Shown here: piece by piece, positions 32,688 through 41,424 of the stretch
How positions within the stretch are numbered: the first letter of the stretch is position 1
Layout: each line of letters starts with the position of its first letter
DNA from: a bacterium
Lineage (GTDB): Bacteria; Vulcanimicrobiota; Vulcanimicrobiia; Eremiobacterales; Eremiobacteraceae
Length of the DNA stretch: 53,974 nucleotides
Assembly (NCBI GenBank): GCA_902812405.1
Contig: CADDZI010000009.1
Location: forward strand, 1 to 53,974
Reading direction: 5' to 3'
Position numbers and translations under genes: made by a program
Notes under the pieces: model-generated
The model's input: only the letters and a program-made list of their open reading frames with translations
What the model was told of the DNA's origin: nothing
The model's database searches: none

Positions 32688-34292
32688 ATGGCCTTGCTGG
32701 CAGGTGACATCGAAAGCGCGGGCCTCGAACGCTTTGGTTTCGGGCTCGTGCGCCGGGCGCTGCACAACCTCTCTCCTGCCGCCCTCTACGAAGAGGCCAT
32801 CCGGCGCGGTGAAGGTGTAGCAGCAAGTGGCGGGCCGCTGGTCGTCCGCACCGGAAAGCACACCGGCCGGTCGCCCCAGGATAAGTTTTTCGTCCGGGAA
32901 CCCGGCAGCGAGCGGCACATCGATTGGGGGGCGGCGAACAAACCTTTCGAAGCCGCCCGCTTCAATGCTCTCGTCGCCCGTGTGGATGCCTACCTCCGCG
33001 ATCGCGAGGTCTTCGTGCTGGATGCGTTCGCTGGCGCCGACCCGGCGTACCGGCTCCCGATCCGCGTGGTCACGGAACTCGCCTGGCACAACCTCTTCGC
33101 CCGGCATCTCTTCCTGCCGGCGCCCGCCGATGCGCTGCCCGGTTTTCGGCCCGATTTTGCCGTCGTCGACGCCGCCAACTTCCTTGCTGTCCCGGAGCGC
33201 GACGGCACGCGGTCCGAAACCTTCATCATCATCGATTTTGGGCGGCGCCTGGTTCTTATCGGCGGCACGACCTACGCCGGTGAGATCAAGAAGTCGATCT
33301 TCACCGTCCTCAACTACCTGCTCCCGCTGCGCGACGTTCTGCCCATGCACTGCTCCGCCAACGTCGGACCGGACGGCGACGTGGCGATCTTCTTCGGCCT
33401 GTCGGGGACCGGCAAGACGACCCTGTCCGCCGACCCGGAGCGCGCGCTCATCGGCGACGACGAGCACGGTTGGAGCGAGCACGGCATTTTCAATTTCGAA
33501 GGCGGTTGCTACGCCAAGGCGATCCACCTCTCGGCCGAACTGGAGCCGCAAATTTACCCCGCCACGCGCACCTTCGGCACGGTGTTGGAAAACGTCGTGA
33601 TCGATCCCGAGACGCGTGAGCTGGATCTCGACGATGCCTCCTTGACTGAGAACACGCGCGCGGCCTATCCGCTGCAGTTCCTGAGCAACGTCTTCGCGGG
33701 GGGAACCGCGGGTCATCCGCGCAACATCGTCATGCTGACGGCAGACGCCTTCGGCGTCATGCCGCCGATTGCACGTATGTCCGCCGCGCAGGCCATGTAC
33801 CACTTCCTGTCGGGGTACACGGCCAAGGTGGCGGGCACCGAGAAGGGGGTACGCGAGCCGCAGACGACCTTCTCTCACTGCTTCGGGGCTCCGTTCATGG
33901 TCCATCACCCCACCTTGTACGCCCGCATGCTGGGCGAACGCATCGCGCGGCACAGCGTCCAGTGCTGGCTGGTCAACACGGGCTGGACCGGCGGCCCGGT
34001 CGGCACCGGATCACGCATGCCGCTGCCGTATACGAGGGCCATGGTGCGCGCCGCTCTTTCCGGGCGCCTGAACCAGGCGCGCTTTACCGCACACCCGATC
34101 TTCCGCGTGGAGGTGCCGGCCGAGGTGCCGGGCGTGCCCGCGTCGATTCTCGATCCGCGCTCGACATGGCCTGACCCGGATGCCTACGATGCCAAAGCGA
34201 AGGACCTGGCGGCTCGCTTTGCGGCCAACTTCCAGCGTTTTGCGTCCCACGTCGGGCCGGACGTACTGGCTGCGGCGCCTCGCACCGACTAA
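32688..34292 (+). CDS. pckA: Phosphoenolpyruvate carboxykinase (ATP)
   Basis: A 534-residue gluconeogenic enzyme that converts oxaloacetate and ATP to PEP, CO2 and ADP. The nucleotide-binding signature FFGLSGTGKTTLSADPERALIGDDEHGW marks the ATP-dependent class. Other motifs are VRTGKHTGRSPQDKFFV, YAGEIKKSIFTVLNYLLP, MHCSANVG and FLSGYTAKVAGTE. Length matches the family. AAAGGAG lies about 11 bases upstream; an out-of-frame ATG at 32681 lies between it and the true start. The 129 bases before the gene hold no recognisable riboswitch. The end overlaps the convergent NTPase gene by four bases. With yvcK and glycerate kinase nearby, the region leans toward gluconeogenic metabolism. Confidence 0.97.
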   Translation: MALLAGDIESAGLERFGFGLVRRALHNLSPAALYEEAIRRGEGVAASGGPLVVRTGKHTGRSPQDKFFVREPGSERHIDWGAANKPFEAARFNALVARVDAYLRDREVFVLDAFAGADPAYRLPIRVVTELAWHNLFARHLFLPAPADALPGFRPDFAVVDAANFLAVPERDGTRSETFIIIDFGRRLVLIGGTTYAGEIKKSIFTVLNYLLPLRDVLPMHCSANVGPDGDVAIFFGLSGTGKTTLSADPERALIGDDEHGWSEHGIFNFEGGCYAKAIHLSAELEPQIYPATRTFGTVLENVVIDPETRELDLDDASLTENTRAAYPLQFLSNVFAGGTAGHPRNIVMLTADAFGVMPPIARMSAAQAMYHFLSGYTAKVAGTEKGVREPQTTFSHCFGAPFMVHHPTLYARMLGERIARHSVQCWLVNTGWTGGPVGTGSRMPLPYTRAMVRAALSGRLNQARFTAHPIFRVEVPAEVPGVPASILDPRSTWPDPDAYDAKAKDLAARFAANFQRFASHVGPDVLAAAPRTD

Positions 34293-35038
34293 GCGGGCGA
34301 ACTCCCCGCACTTGAACCGGTCTGGTAGGGGGCTGCGGAAGGCAACGCGGGGGCTTGCGGACCGATGAGGATGCGCATCCGTGCGATGTACGCCTGGGTA
34401 CCGGGATCGGAAGGATCCCACAAGCGACACCGAAGGGATTCGCATTGCCGGAATGCGGAGGGTGCGGGTTCGTCACCCGGCGGAACCGGAAGCACATTGT
34501 TCACGACGATGTCGCACGTGGTCAGCTTGTCCAGCGCAACGGACTTCCACCGTCTGCCGGGGTCCGTCGCAACCATAACCGACGCTCGCGGGCGCAGCCA
34601 CTCCAGTGAGGTCGTCCCCTCAACAACGACCAGGTCCGCACCCGCGGCGGCGAGGTAGGCAAAGGCATTCTCGAGGGCGGCAGGGGCGCTCCGGCGCAAA
34701 GCGATGACCCACGCCACGGCCACAGCTCCGGCATCCGCCAGCCGGCACGTGTCTGTCCCCTTCTTGCGGATGGCGCCGGGATGAACGATGAGGCGGCTGG
34801 GCAGCCGGGCCGAGACGCTCTCGCAGACTCCGCACGAGGCTCCCCGGCCGCAGATCCCCGCGGCATCTACAACCGTGCGGGCTGAACCGCCGTGATCGTG
34901 CGCCCCATCCCGCTCCCCGTCGGCTACGGTCAGCTTGACAGCTCCAACGCGCCGCCAGGCCAGGCTTCGGATGGCGATCTCAGCGGCAAGCGTCTTGCCC
35001 ACGCCTGAATGAGGCCCCCCGATGACAACCACGTCCAT
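34289..35038 (-). CDS. P-loop NTPase, MobB-like, with cysteine motif
   Basis: A 249-residue cytosolic protein with a Walker A loop at the very N-terminus (VVVIGGPHSGVGKTLAAEIAI), a Cys-rich insert CGRGASCGVCESV near residues 64-76, then IRKKGTDTCRLADAGAVAVAWV and ADLVVVEGTTSLEWLRP, and finally DIVVNNVLP. The order of P-loop, (D)xxRxxxAGA and VVEG resembles MobB-type GTPases of molybdopterin guanine dinucleotide synthesis, but the Cys cluster could bind metal or an Fe-S cluster, and no molybdenum genes are nearby. The function is therefore open. A GTG at 35065, after a GGGGGG run, is an alternative start. It is the last gene of the trp-side array. Confidence 0.65.
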   Translation of the reverse strand: MDVVVIGGPHSGVGKTLAAEIAIRSLAWRRVGAVKLTVADGERDGAHDHGGSARTVVDAAGICGRGASCGVCESVSARLPSRLIVHPGAIRKKGTDTCRLADAGAVAVAWVIALRRSAPAALENAFAYLAAAGADLVVVEGTTSLEWLRPRASVMVATDPGRRWKSVALDKLTTCDIVVNNVLPVPPGDEPAPSAFRQCESLRCRLWDPSDPGTQAYIARMRILIGPQAPALPSAAPYQTGSSAGSSPA

Positions 35039-35176
35039 CTGGGCGTCACGATTCGACGGCAACACCGTGGCCCCCCGGCTGCCTGGTCACAGCATGAGCG
35101 CCGCATTCATATGCCGGTCACGATTCGACCGGGATGAGCGGCTCTCCGGCTGTGTGACCGCCCGAGGGGCTTCGGC

Positions 35177-36196
35177 CTACAGCGCTCCCTCGGCCGGCGG
35201 ACGCAGGCGTACGCGCAGCTGCGCCGGAGCATTGACCGCATACCGAGGGGGCTCGCCGCGCGCGTAGCGGCGCAGATTCTCCGCAACCGCCCGCGCGATA
35301 CCCGCGTACGAGACATCCGTCACGCCGGCAATATGTGGCGTCAGCACGACGTTGTAGCGTAGCAGCGGATTCTTCGGATCGATGGGCTCGCCCTCGACAA
35401 CGTCCAACCCTGCGCCGGCCAGATGGCCACTCGCCAAACCCTCGGTCAGAGCCTGCGTGTCGACCAGCCCGCCGCGCGCGACATTGATCAGGTACGCTCC
35501 CGGGCGCATGGCGCGGATCGCGGCGCCGTCAATGAGCCGCAGGCTGGTTTCGTTCATCGTCGTGCACAGCACCACCACGTCGGCGCGACTCAGCGCATCG
35601 AAGAGCCGATCCGGTCCCACGACCTGCATCCCGACACCGGCAGGCGGACCCACAAGCGGCCGCGCCCGCACCCCGAGCAGACGCATCTCGAACGCCTGCA
35701 ATCTGCGCGCCAGGGCAGCACCGACGCCGCCCAGGCCGATCAGGCAGGCGCACTTGCCCCACAGCGCGTGTCCGGGCGGTTCCCCGAGCACCCGTCGCTC
35801 GAGGCTCTCCCGCCATGCGCGGGCCCGGCGCGCCAGGAGGAGCATGAGAAGAACGGCATGCTCGGCGACGGACTCCGCATTGCCGCTGCCCGCACTCGGG
35901 ACGCGTGCTACCCAGACGCCCAGCTCCGTCGCCGCGGCAACATCAACCGTTTCCAAACCGACGCCAAACTGCTGGATAAGTCCAAAGCTGCCGCGTTCGA
36001 TCGTTGCACGACCGATCGGCGCGCCATAGGGAACGACGACGTCCACGCCGTCCAGCGCGTCATCGACCGCATCCGCGGGGCAGGCTCGCAATTCGGCGTC
36101 CGGCAACAACTCCGACAGGCGCCGGCGACTTTCCGAGTAGCCCTCGCTGCAGAAAAGAACGGTGAGACGGTCGGGCTGATGTGTCGGCGGGAGCAT
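35177..36196 (-). CDS. D-isomer-specific 2-hydroxyacid dehydrogenase downstream of trpA
   Basis: A 339-residue NAD(P)-dependent dehydrogenase. It has the N-terminal catalytic half (VLFCSEGYSESRRRLSELLPDAE..), FGVGLETVDVAAATELG, the Rossmann loop CLIGLGGVGAALARRL followed by an Arg-rich loop (GVRARP) that hints at NADPH, and the catalytic Arg (NVARGGLVD), Glu (DVVEGEP) and His (LTPHIAGVT). The substrate is unknown; related enzymes act on phosphoglycerate, hydroxypyruvate or phenyllactate-type acids. It lies 62 bases after trpA on the same strand, so it may be part of the trp transcript. A role in serine supply for TrpB is one speculative option. Confidence 0.85.
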   Translation of the reverse strand: MLPPTHQPDRLTVLFCSEGYSESRRRLSELLPDAELRACPADAVDDALDGVDVVVPYGAPIGRATIERGSFGLIQQFGVGLETVDVAAATELGVWVARVPSAGSGNAESVAEHAVLLMLLLARRARAWRESLERRVLGEPPGHALWGKCACLIGLGGVGAALARRLQAFEMRLLGVRARPLVGPPAGVGMQVVGPDRLFDALSRADVVVLCTTMNETSLRLIDGAAIRAMRPGAYLINVARGGLVDTQALTEGLASGHLAGAGLDVVEGEPIDPKNPLLRYNVVLTPHIAGVTDVSYAGIARAVAENLRRYARGEPPRYAVNAPAQLRVRLRPPAEGAL

Positions 36197-36258
36197 CGAC
36201 ACCGATTCTTCGCCGCGCAGCGGGCTCCTCACCCGCGGCGGACCTTGCTTCCTTCGGT

Positions 36259-37188
36259 CTATCCGCTCTCGGCCTGCGACGCTTCCGTGCCGCCGTGCGT
36301 GGGGGATCCCCCGGAGGACGGCGCAGGATCGACGCGACGCAGGCAGGTCACAGCTTTGGAGTCCATCGCCGGCCCGCAGTAGGAGGCAAGGGTTGCGCAG
36401 GTCGTGCGAATCGCTTCAATGGCGGCAGGTGGGTTGGGGGCTTGCGCGGCACGCTCGATGAGAAGGCTGCCGACAACGATTCCGTCCGCGCATGCCGCAA
36501 GGCGCGCCAGGCGGGGTCCGGGCGCTACACCGAAGCCGATGACAATGGGCGTCTCGGTATGCTGGCGCAGGCCGCGTACCCGCTCGCACGCGTCCTCATC
36601 CGCAGCCCTGTGGTGGCCTGTCACACCCATACGGCTCACGAGGTACACAAATCCCGTGGCCGCCCGGGCAATGGCCGCCGCGCGGTGCGGAGTGGTTGTC
36701 GGAGCCACGAGCAGAGGAACTGCCAGCCCCAGCCGCGCGCAGGCGGCGATCAGATCGTCCGCTTCTTCGAGGGGCACGTCGGGAGACAGAATGCCCGAAA
36801 AGCCGGCCGCAGCACATGCGTGAGCGGCTTGCTCGACACCGTACGCGAAGAGCAGGTTATAGTACACAAAAGCGACAAGCGGCGTCCGCGCGAGATGGGA
36901 TTTCACCTCACGCACGAGCGCCAACGTGCGCTCGAAGGTCATGCCGGCGGCCAGCGCTCGCTGCGACGCCGCGGCGATAATCGGACCATCCGCAACCGGA
37001 TCCGAATACCCGAAGCCCACCTCGATGACGTCGGCTCCCCCGGCTGACGCCGCTAGCATGCGCTCTCTCGACTGAAGTGGATCCGGGTCGCCTGCAACCA
37101 AAAACGGAAGCAGGGCCGCCCGTCGCTCGTGCCGGGCGCGGGCGAAAGCGGCGCGGATCAGTGCACCCGCCCCGAAGGCAACGCTCAT
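36259..37188 (-). CDS. trpA: Tryptophan synthase alpha chain
   Basis: A 309-residue TIM-barrel subunit that cleaves indole-3-glycerol phosphate to indole and glyceraldehyde-3-phosphate. The catalytic Glu lies in [28 protein letters not shown] and Asp in [12 protein letters not shown]. Phosphate-binding loops are [14 protein letters not shown] and IGFGVAPG. It carries a C-terminal extension of about 35 residues beyond the usual end (rich in Pro, Ser and Gly, starting near [13 protein letters not shown]), of unknown purpose. The ATG overlaps the trpB stop (ATGA). Last of the seven trp genes. Confidence 0.95.
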   Translation of the reverse strand: MSVAFGAGALIRAAFARARHERRAALLPFLVAGDPDPLQSRERMLAASAGGADVIEVGFGYSDPVADGPIIAAASQRALAAGMTFERTLALVREVKSHLARTPLVAFVYYNLLFAYGVEQAAHACAAAGFSGILSPDVPLEEADDLIAACARLGLAVPLLVAPTTTPHRAAAIARAATGFVYLVSRMGVTGHHRAADEDACERVRGLRQHTETPIVIGFGVAPGPRLARLAACADGIVVGSLLIERAAQAPNPPAAIEAIRTTCATLASYCGPAMDSKAVTCLRRVDPAPSSGGSPTHGGTEASQAESG

Positions 37189-38387
37189 CGTGCCGCCTCC
37201 TGGGCGTGGTGCGCCGCGCCCGCCAGACGAAGCGCGTCTTTCTCACCGCGTCCCGAAAGGTTAACGAGGATAAGCCGAGAGGCATCCAATTCGGCCGCCA
37301 GGCGCAGGGCGTACGCAATCGCATGTGCACTCTCCAGTGCGGCAACGATGCCCGTCGCGCGGGCTGTCATGCGAAAAGCTTTGAGCGTATCGTCATCGTG
37401 GATGCTGACGTAGCGCACCCGGCCGGTTTCCTTGAGGTAGGCATGCTCCGGGCCGACCGCCGGGTAATCAAGGCCGGCCGAGACGGAATGCGTCGGCGCG
37501 ATGAGGCCATGCTCATCCATCAGGACCAGCGTTCGTGCGCCGTGGAGAATGCCGGTGCGCCCCGCAGCCAGGCTCGCACTATGGTAACCCAACCTCGCAG
37601 CGTCCGAGCCGCCCGCCTCGACACCCCACAGGTTGACCTGACCGTCCTCGAGGAAGGCGGAAAAGATCCCGATTGCATTGCTGCCGCCGCCGACGCACGC
37701 GACGACGTGATCGGGCAGGCGGCCGAAGGTTTCTAGACACTGCGCTCTGGCTTCATCCCCGATGATGCGTACGAACGATCGGACGAGCCACGGGTAGGGG
37801 TGAGGGCCCACGACCGAGCCGATGACGTAGAAGGTCTCCCGCGCACTGCCCGCCCAGTCGCGCAAGGCCTCGTTAATGGCATCCTTGAGAGTGCGCGAAC
37901 CGCTCGTGACCTCGTGCACGCGCGCACCGAGAAGACGCATGAGGTACACATTGAGGGCCTGGCGCTCGACGTCGGCGGCGCCCATGTACACCTCGACCGG
38001 CACCCCGAGCGCCGCCCCGGCTGTGGCGACAGCCACGCCGTGCTGGCCGGCGCCGGTCTCGGCGATCAGACGCGACTTCCCCATGCGCTGCGCCAAAAGC
38101 GCCTGGCCCACTGCATTGAGGATCTTGTGGGCGCCGGTGTGATTGCAGTCTTCGCGCTTGAGCGCGATCAGAGCCTCTCCGGCGCGTCGTCGCAATGAAG
38201 GGACCGGCGTCAACGGTGTTGGGCGCCCAACGTAGTCGCGCAGCAAACCGCGGTAGCGCCGCCAGAACTCGTCGTCGGCAAAGGCTTCGCGCATGGCCGC
38301 CTCGACCTCGCGCAGAGGCTCGACCAAAACTTCTGGCACATACCGTCCTCCGTAGCGGCCAAAGTATCCCTTGGCGTCAGGTTCCAT
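37185..38387 (-). CDS. trpB: Tryptophan synthase beta chain
   Basis: A 400-residue PLP enzyme that condenses indole with L-serine to make tryptophan in complex with TrpA. The N-terminus [15 protein letters not shown] is typical, the Schiff-base Lys is in [19 protein letters not shown], then [14 protein letters not shown] with the catalytic Glu, and [12 protein letters not shown] binds the cofactor phosphate. The C-terminus NLSGRGEKD is conserved. The ATG at 38387 overlaps trpF by 11 bases. Open frame upstream to 38444 lies in trpF and is spurious. Confidence 0.97.
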   Translation of the reverse strand: MEPDAKGYFGRYGGRYVPEVLVEPLREVEAAMREAFADDEFWRRYRGLLRDYVGRPTPLTPVPSLRRRAGEALIALKREDCNHTGAHKILNAVGQALLAQRMGKSRLIAETGAGQHGVAVATAGAALGVPVEVYMGAADVERQALNVYLMRLLGARVHEVTSGSRTLKDAINEALRDWAGSARETFYVIGSVVGPHPYPWLVRSFVRIIGDEARAQCLETFGRLPDHVVACVGGGSNAIGIFSAFLEDGQVNLWGVEAGGSDAARLGYHSASLAAGRTGILHGARTLVLMDEHGLIAPTHSVSAGLDYPAVGPEHAYLKETGRVRYVSIHDDDTLKAFRMTARATGIVAALESAHAIAYALRLAAELDASRLILVNLSGRGEKDALRLAGAAHHAQEAAR

Positions 38388-39036
38388 ATGCGACTCCCGT
38401 CGTGAGCAGCGGCCGAACGCGAGCAATGAATGTCCGAACCACATCCGGGTCGAGTCGGCCGCCGCGCGTCACGCCCGTCCGCACATCCACTGCGGCCGGC
38501 CGCACCGCGCGCACCGCACACACAACGTTGCCGGGATGCAAGCCTCCCGCCAGCACCACCGGTACCGCGCTGCGGGCGCGCACCAGTGCCGCAACCCGCC
38601 ACGGCACCGGCTGCCCCGTACCGCCCGTGCGATCGCCGACCCGGGAATCAACAAGCAGCGCCACGGCACGGGCGGCGCGCAGATCCTCCACGCCGGGCAC
38701 GCAGGGCAGTTCGCCGTCGTCTTGCCCGATACCGAGGCTGAGGATCGTCGGAACATCGAATGACCCGCAGTATGAGAAGGGCTCGCGGCCGCAGAACTGC
38801 AGCAGATCACATCGGCAGGCTCGCACGGCCCCGGCGACGACGTCTGCCGGTGCGTCGGCAAAAACACCGACGCGGGCAACCCACGGCGGGACCGAGCACG
38901 CGATGAACGCAGCCTCATCCGGGTCCACCCGCGCCGGGCTCTCGGCGAAGATGAACCCCACGGCATCCGCCCCCGCGGCGACACAGGCTTCAACGTCGCT
39001 GCGGCTGCGCACGCCGCACACCTTTACGCGGAACAT
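38377..39036 (-). CDS. trpF: Phosphoribosylanthranilate isomerase
   Basis: A 219-residue TIM-barrel isomerase catalysing the Amadori rearrangement of phosphoribosylanthranilate to CdRP. The catalytic Cys is in VKVCGVRS and the general acid Asp in [11 protein letters not shown]. Other motifs are [22 protein letters not shown] and [12 protein letters not shown]. Length is usual. It overlaps trpC by 13 bases and trpB by 11, an unusually tight arrangement even for a trp operon. Confidence 0.95.
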   Translation of the reverse strand: MFRVKVCGVRSRSDVEACVAAGADAVGFIFAESPARVDPDEAAFIACSVPPWVARVGVFADAPADVVAGAVRACRCDLLQFCGREPFSYCGSFDVPTILSLGIGQDDGELPCVPGVEDLRAARAVALLVDSRVGDRTGGTGQPVPWRVAALVRARSAVPVVLAGGLHPGNVVCAVRAVRPAAVDVRTGVTRGGRLDPDVVRTFIARVRPLLTTGVAYGT

Positions 39037-39812
39037 GTCACAGCGTCCAAGATGCCGCGCACGGCCGCTGCAGGATCCGAGGTGCGCAGCAGCGCCTCGC
39101 CGACCAGCACGCCGTCATAACCCGCCTCCGCAGCTTCGCGCATTTCGGCCGCCCCGCGATAGCCGCTCTCCGCGATCCGCGTGACTGCGGGCGGAATATG
39201 GTGAGCCAGGTGCAAAGCGGTGTGCATGTCAACCGCCAGGGTCTTCAAATTGCGATTGTTGACGCCGATCAGCTGTGCGCCACAGGCCAGCGCCGTGTCC
39301 AGCTCCGCCTCGTCGTGCACCTCCACTAGCGCCTCGAGCTGCAGCCTGCGACACAGGCGCATCACCCGGCGCAGCGCAGGCCGGCTGAGAGCGGCGACGA
39401 TCAGCAAGACCGCGTCGGCACCTGTCGCCGCGGCCAGCTCGACGTGCTCTTCGGAGACAATGAAGTCTTTGCACAGGACCGGGACGTCGACCGCGGCGCG
39501 CACGCGTCGCAGGTCTTCCCATCCTCCCCCGAAGTACCGGGGTTCTGTCAGGACCGATATCGCGGCCGCCCCGCCCGCAGCCAGCACCGCCGCGAGGCGG
39601 CCCGGGTCAGCGATGTCGGCCAGAAGCCCTGCCGACGGCGAACGTCGTTTGATTTCAGCGATCATGCCCGGCCGTCTGGCCCGCACCGCGGACACGAGCG
39701 AGCGGCGCTGGGGAGCCTGTCTCGGCGCGGCGGCCTCTGCGGGTGCCATCCGGCGGATATCGCGTTCGACGTCGCGCCGGCGATGGATGAGGACGCTCTC
39801 CAAAAACGTCAT
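39024..39812 (-). CDS. trpC: Indole-3-glycerol phosphate synthase
   Basis: A 262-residue TIM-barrel enzyme that decarboxylates and closes CdRP to indole-3-glycerol phosphate. Visible are IAEIKRRSPSAGLL with the catalytic Lys and Glu, ISVLTEPRYFGGGWEDL, VPVLCKDFIV with the second Lys, GADAVLLIVAAL, LEALVEVHDEAEL, GVNNRNLKTL and IAESGYRG. It is not fused to trpF, unlike in enterobacteria. The start overlaps the trpD stop by four bases (ATGA). Confidence 0.96.
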   Translation of the reverse strand: MTFLESVLIHRRRDVERDIRRMAPAEAAAPRQAPQRRSLVSAVRARRPGMIAEIKRRSPSAGLLADIADPGRLAAVLAAGGAAAISVLTEPRYFGGGWEDLRRVRAAVDVPVLCKDFIVSEEHVELAAATGADAVLLIVAALSRPALRRVMRLCRRLQLEALVEVHDEAELDTALACGAQLIGVNNRNLKTLAVDMHTALHLAHHIPPAVTRIAESGYRGAAEMREAAEAGYDGVLVGEALLRTSDPAAAVRGILDAVTCSA

Positions 39813-40843
39813 GCCCGGGCCTCCTGCAGCGCCCGCAATGCCGCACGCGCCGCCCCGCTCTCAATCGAGCGCCGTGCAAGCGCCACGCCCTCATGGAGGC
39901 TGCCGGCCGCGCCTGCGACGATCAAGGCCAGCGCGGCGTTGAGCACGACGATGTCGGTACGCGGACCCTGCCGGCCGTCGAGAATCTCTTCGAGCATCCG
40001 TGCATTCTCTGCGGGCGACCCGCCACGCACCGCGGACGGCGGCGCGGCGTTCAGACCCGCATCACCCGGTTGGATCGTGTAGGCCCGACAGCCCGTGACG
40101 TCGCACTCCAGCACGCGGGTGGGGCCGCTCAAGGAGACCTCGTCCATCCCGTCTGTCGCATGCACGACCGCCACGCGCGTGCACCCCAGGGCAACCGCCG
40201 CCCGCGCCACGGCGGTCATCACCCGCGCCTGAGAGACGCCGATGACCTGCCGTGCCGGACGCGCTGGATTGCTCAACGGACCGGCGAGGTTAAACAAGGT
40301 GCGAATACCGAGCTCCCGCCGCACGGTTGCCACGGCACGCATGGCCGGATGGTAGTGCGGCGCAAACAGGAAGGCGATGCCATGCTCGGCAAGCATCTGC
40401 GCGCTGCGCCCCGGCGGCAGGTCCAAGCGGACACCCATTGTCTCGAGGACATCCGCACTCCCGCAACCGCTGGATACGCCTCGATTGCCGTGCTTGGCCA
40501 CCTTCACGCCCGCACCGGCAACGACGAACGCAACGCAGGTCGAGACATTGAACGACCCGCAGCCGTCGCCGCCCGTGCCGCACACGTCGAGCAGCGCGTC
40601 GCCGGCGGCGGGCATCCTGTGCGCCCGTTCCAGCAATGCCTCCGCGGCACCCGCGATCTCATCCGGCGACTCACCCCGCGTGGCGAGCGCAGTCAGAAGC
40701 GCCGCCACGCGCACCGGGCTTGGCGCTTCATCCACGATACTGCCGATGAGAGCGCGCATGTCATGCCGGCTCAACAGCCGCCCCTCCAGACACCTGTGCA
40801 GCGCCCGTCCGACGACATCGTCTCGGGCCGCCAGGGCGATCAT
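39809..40843 (-). CDS. trpD: Anthranilate phosphoribosyltransferase
   Basis: A 344-residue enzyme that transfers phosphoribosyl from PRPP to anthranilate. The glycine-rich PRPP loop is DVCGTGGDGCGSFNVST, followed by KHGNRGVSSGCGSADVLE with the anthranilate-contacting Asn, and AFLFAPHYHPAM, the family hallmark. NLAGPLSNPARP and HATDGMDEVSLSGPT complete the fold. The ATG at 40843 overlaps the trpG stop (ATGA); the open frame upstream to 41182 lies in trpG and is discarded. It is a separate gene, not fused to trpG. Confidence 0.96.
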   Translation of the reverse strand: MIALAARDDVVGRALHRCLEGRLLSRHDMRALIGSIVDEAPSPVRVAALLTALATRGESPDEIAGAAEALLERAHRMPAAGDALLDVCGTGGDGCGSFNVSTCVAFVVAGAGVKVAKHGNRGVSSGCGSADVLETMGVRLDLPPGRSAQMLAEHGIAFLFAPHYHPAMRAVATVRRELGIRTLFNLAGPLSNPARPARQVIGVSQARVMTAVARAAVALGCTRVAVVHATDGMDEVSLSGPTRVLECDVTGCRAYTIQPGDAGLNAAPPSAVRGGSPAENARMLEEILDGRQGPRTDIVVLNAALALIVAGAAGSLHEGVALARRSIESGAARAALRALQEARA

Positions 40844-41424
40844 ACCCCGCACTCCCGCAGGAAATTCTCGATCATGCGGCCTCCATGCAGCGTGAGGATC
40901 GATTCGGGGTGAAATTGCACGCCGTAGGTCGGGTGCTCGGCGTGACGCAATGCCATGAGGGTGCCATCCCGGCAGGACGCCACGACGCGCAGAGGCGTCC
41001 GCACAAGACTCGCCGCCTCGACGACGAGCGAGTGATAGCGCCCGCCCGCAAAGGGTGACGGGATTCCGTACAGCAGCCCTTCGCCCGCATGCAGGATGGC
41101 GGAGGCATGCCCGTGCACCTGCCGCCGGGCGCGGACCACGGATCCCCCGAAGGCGATCGCGATCACCTGATGTCCGAGGCACACGCCCAGCATGGGCACG
41201 CGGCCGGAGAAGCGGCGGACGAGCTCCAGTGTCTGCATGGCATCCTCCGGGCGTCCCGGACCCGGCGACAGGACGACCCCATGCGATCGCCGGGCCGCCT
41301 CGTCGATATGCGGTGCGTCAAAACGCATGACGCGAACCCGCGCCCCGCGGCCGGCCAGCGCCTCGACGATGTTATACGTGAACGAGTCTTTGTGATCGAC
41401 AACCAGGACATGCGGCGCGCTCAT
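40840..41424 (-). CDS. trpG: Anthranilate synthase component II (glutamine amidotransferase)
   Basis: A 194-residue class I glutamine amidotransferase that supplies ammonia to TrpE. The nucleophile Cys lies in MLGVCLGHQVIA, and the His-x-Glu pair in YGVQFHPESIL. Early motifs are DHKDSFTYNIVE and SPGPGRPED. The same subunit may serve para-aminobenzoate synthase. It starts at 41424, overlapping the trpE stop (ATGA). Confidence 0.96.
   Translation of the reverse strand: MSAPHVLVVDHKDSFTYNIVEALAGRGARVRVMRFDAPHIDEAARRSHGVVLSPGPGRPEDAMQTLELVRRFSGRVPMLGVCLGHQVIAIAFGGSVVRARRQVHGHASAILHAGEGLLYGIPSPFAGGRYHSLVVEAASLVRTPLRVVASCRDGTLMALRHAEHPTYGVQFHPESILTLHGGRMIENFLRECGV

Noticed and set aside
35045-35129. 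Direct repeat GTCACGATTCGAC (35045-35057 and 35117-35129) between the dehydrogenase and NTPase genes
   Set aside because: Only 13 bases, with no dyad symmetry or array; noted as a possible regulatory repeat but too short to claim.
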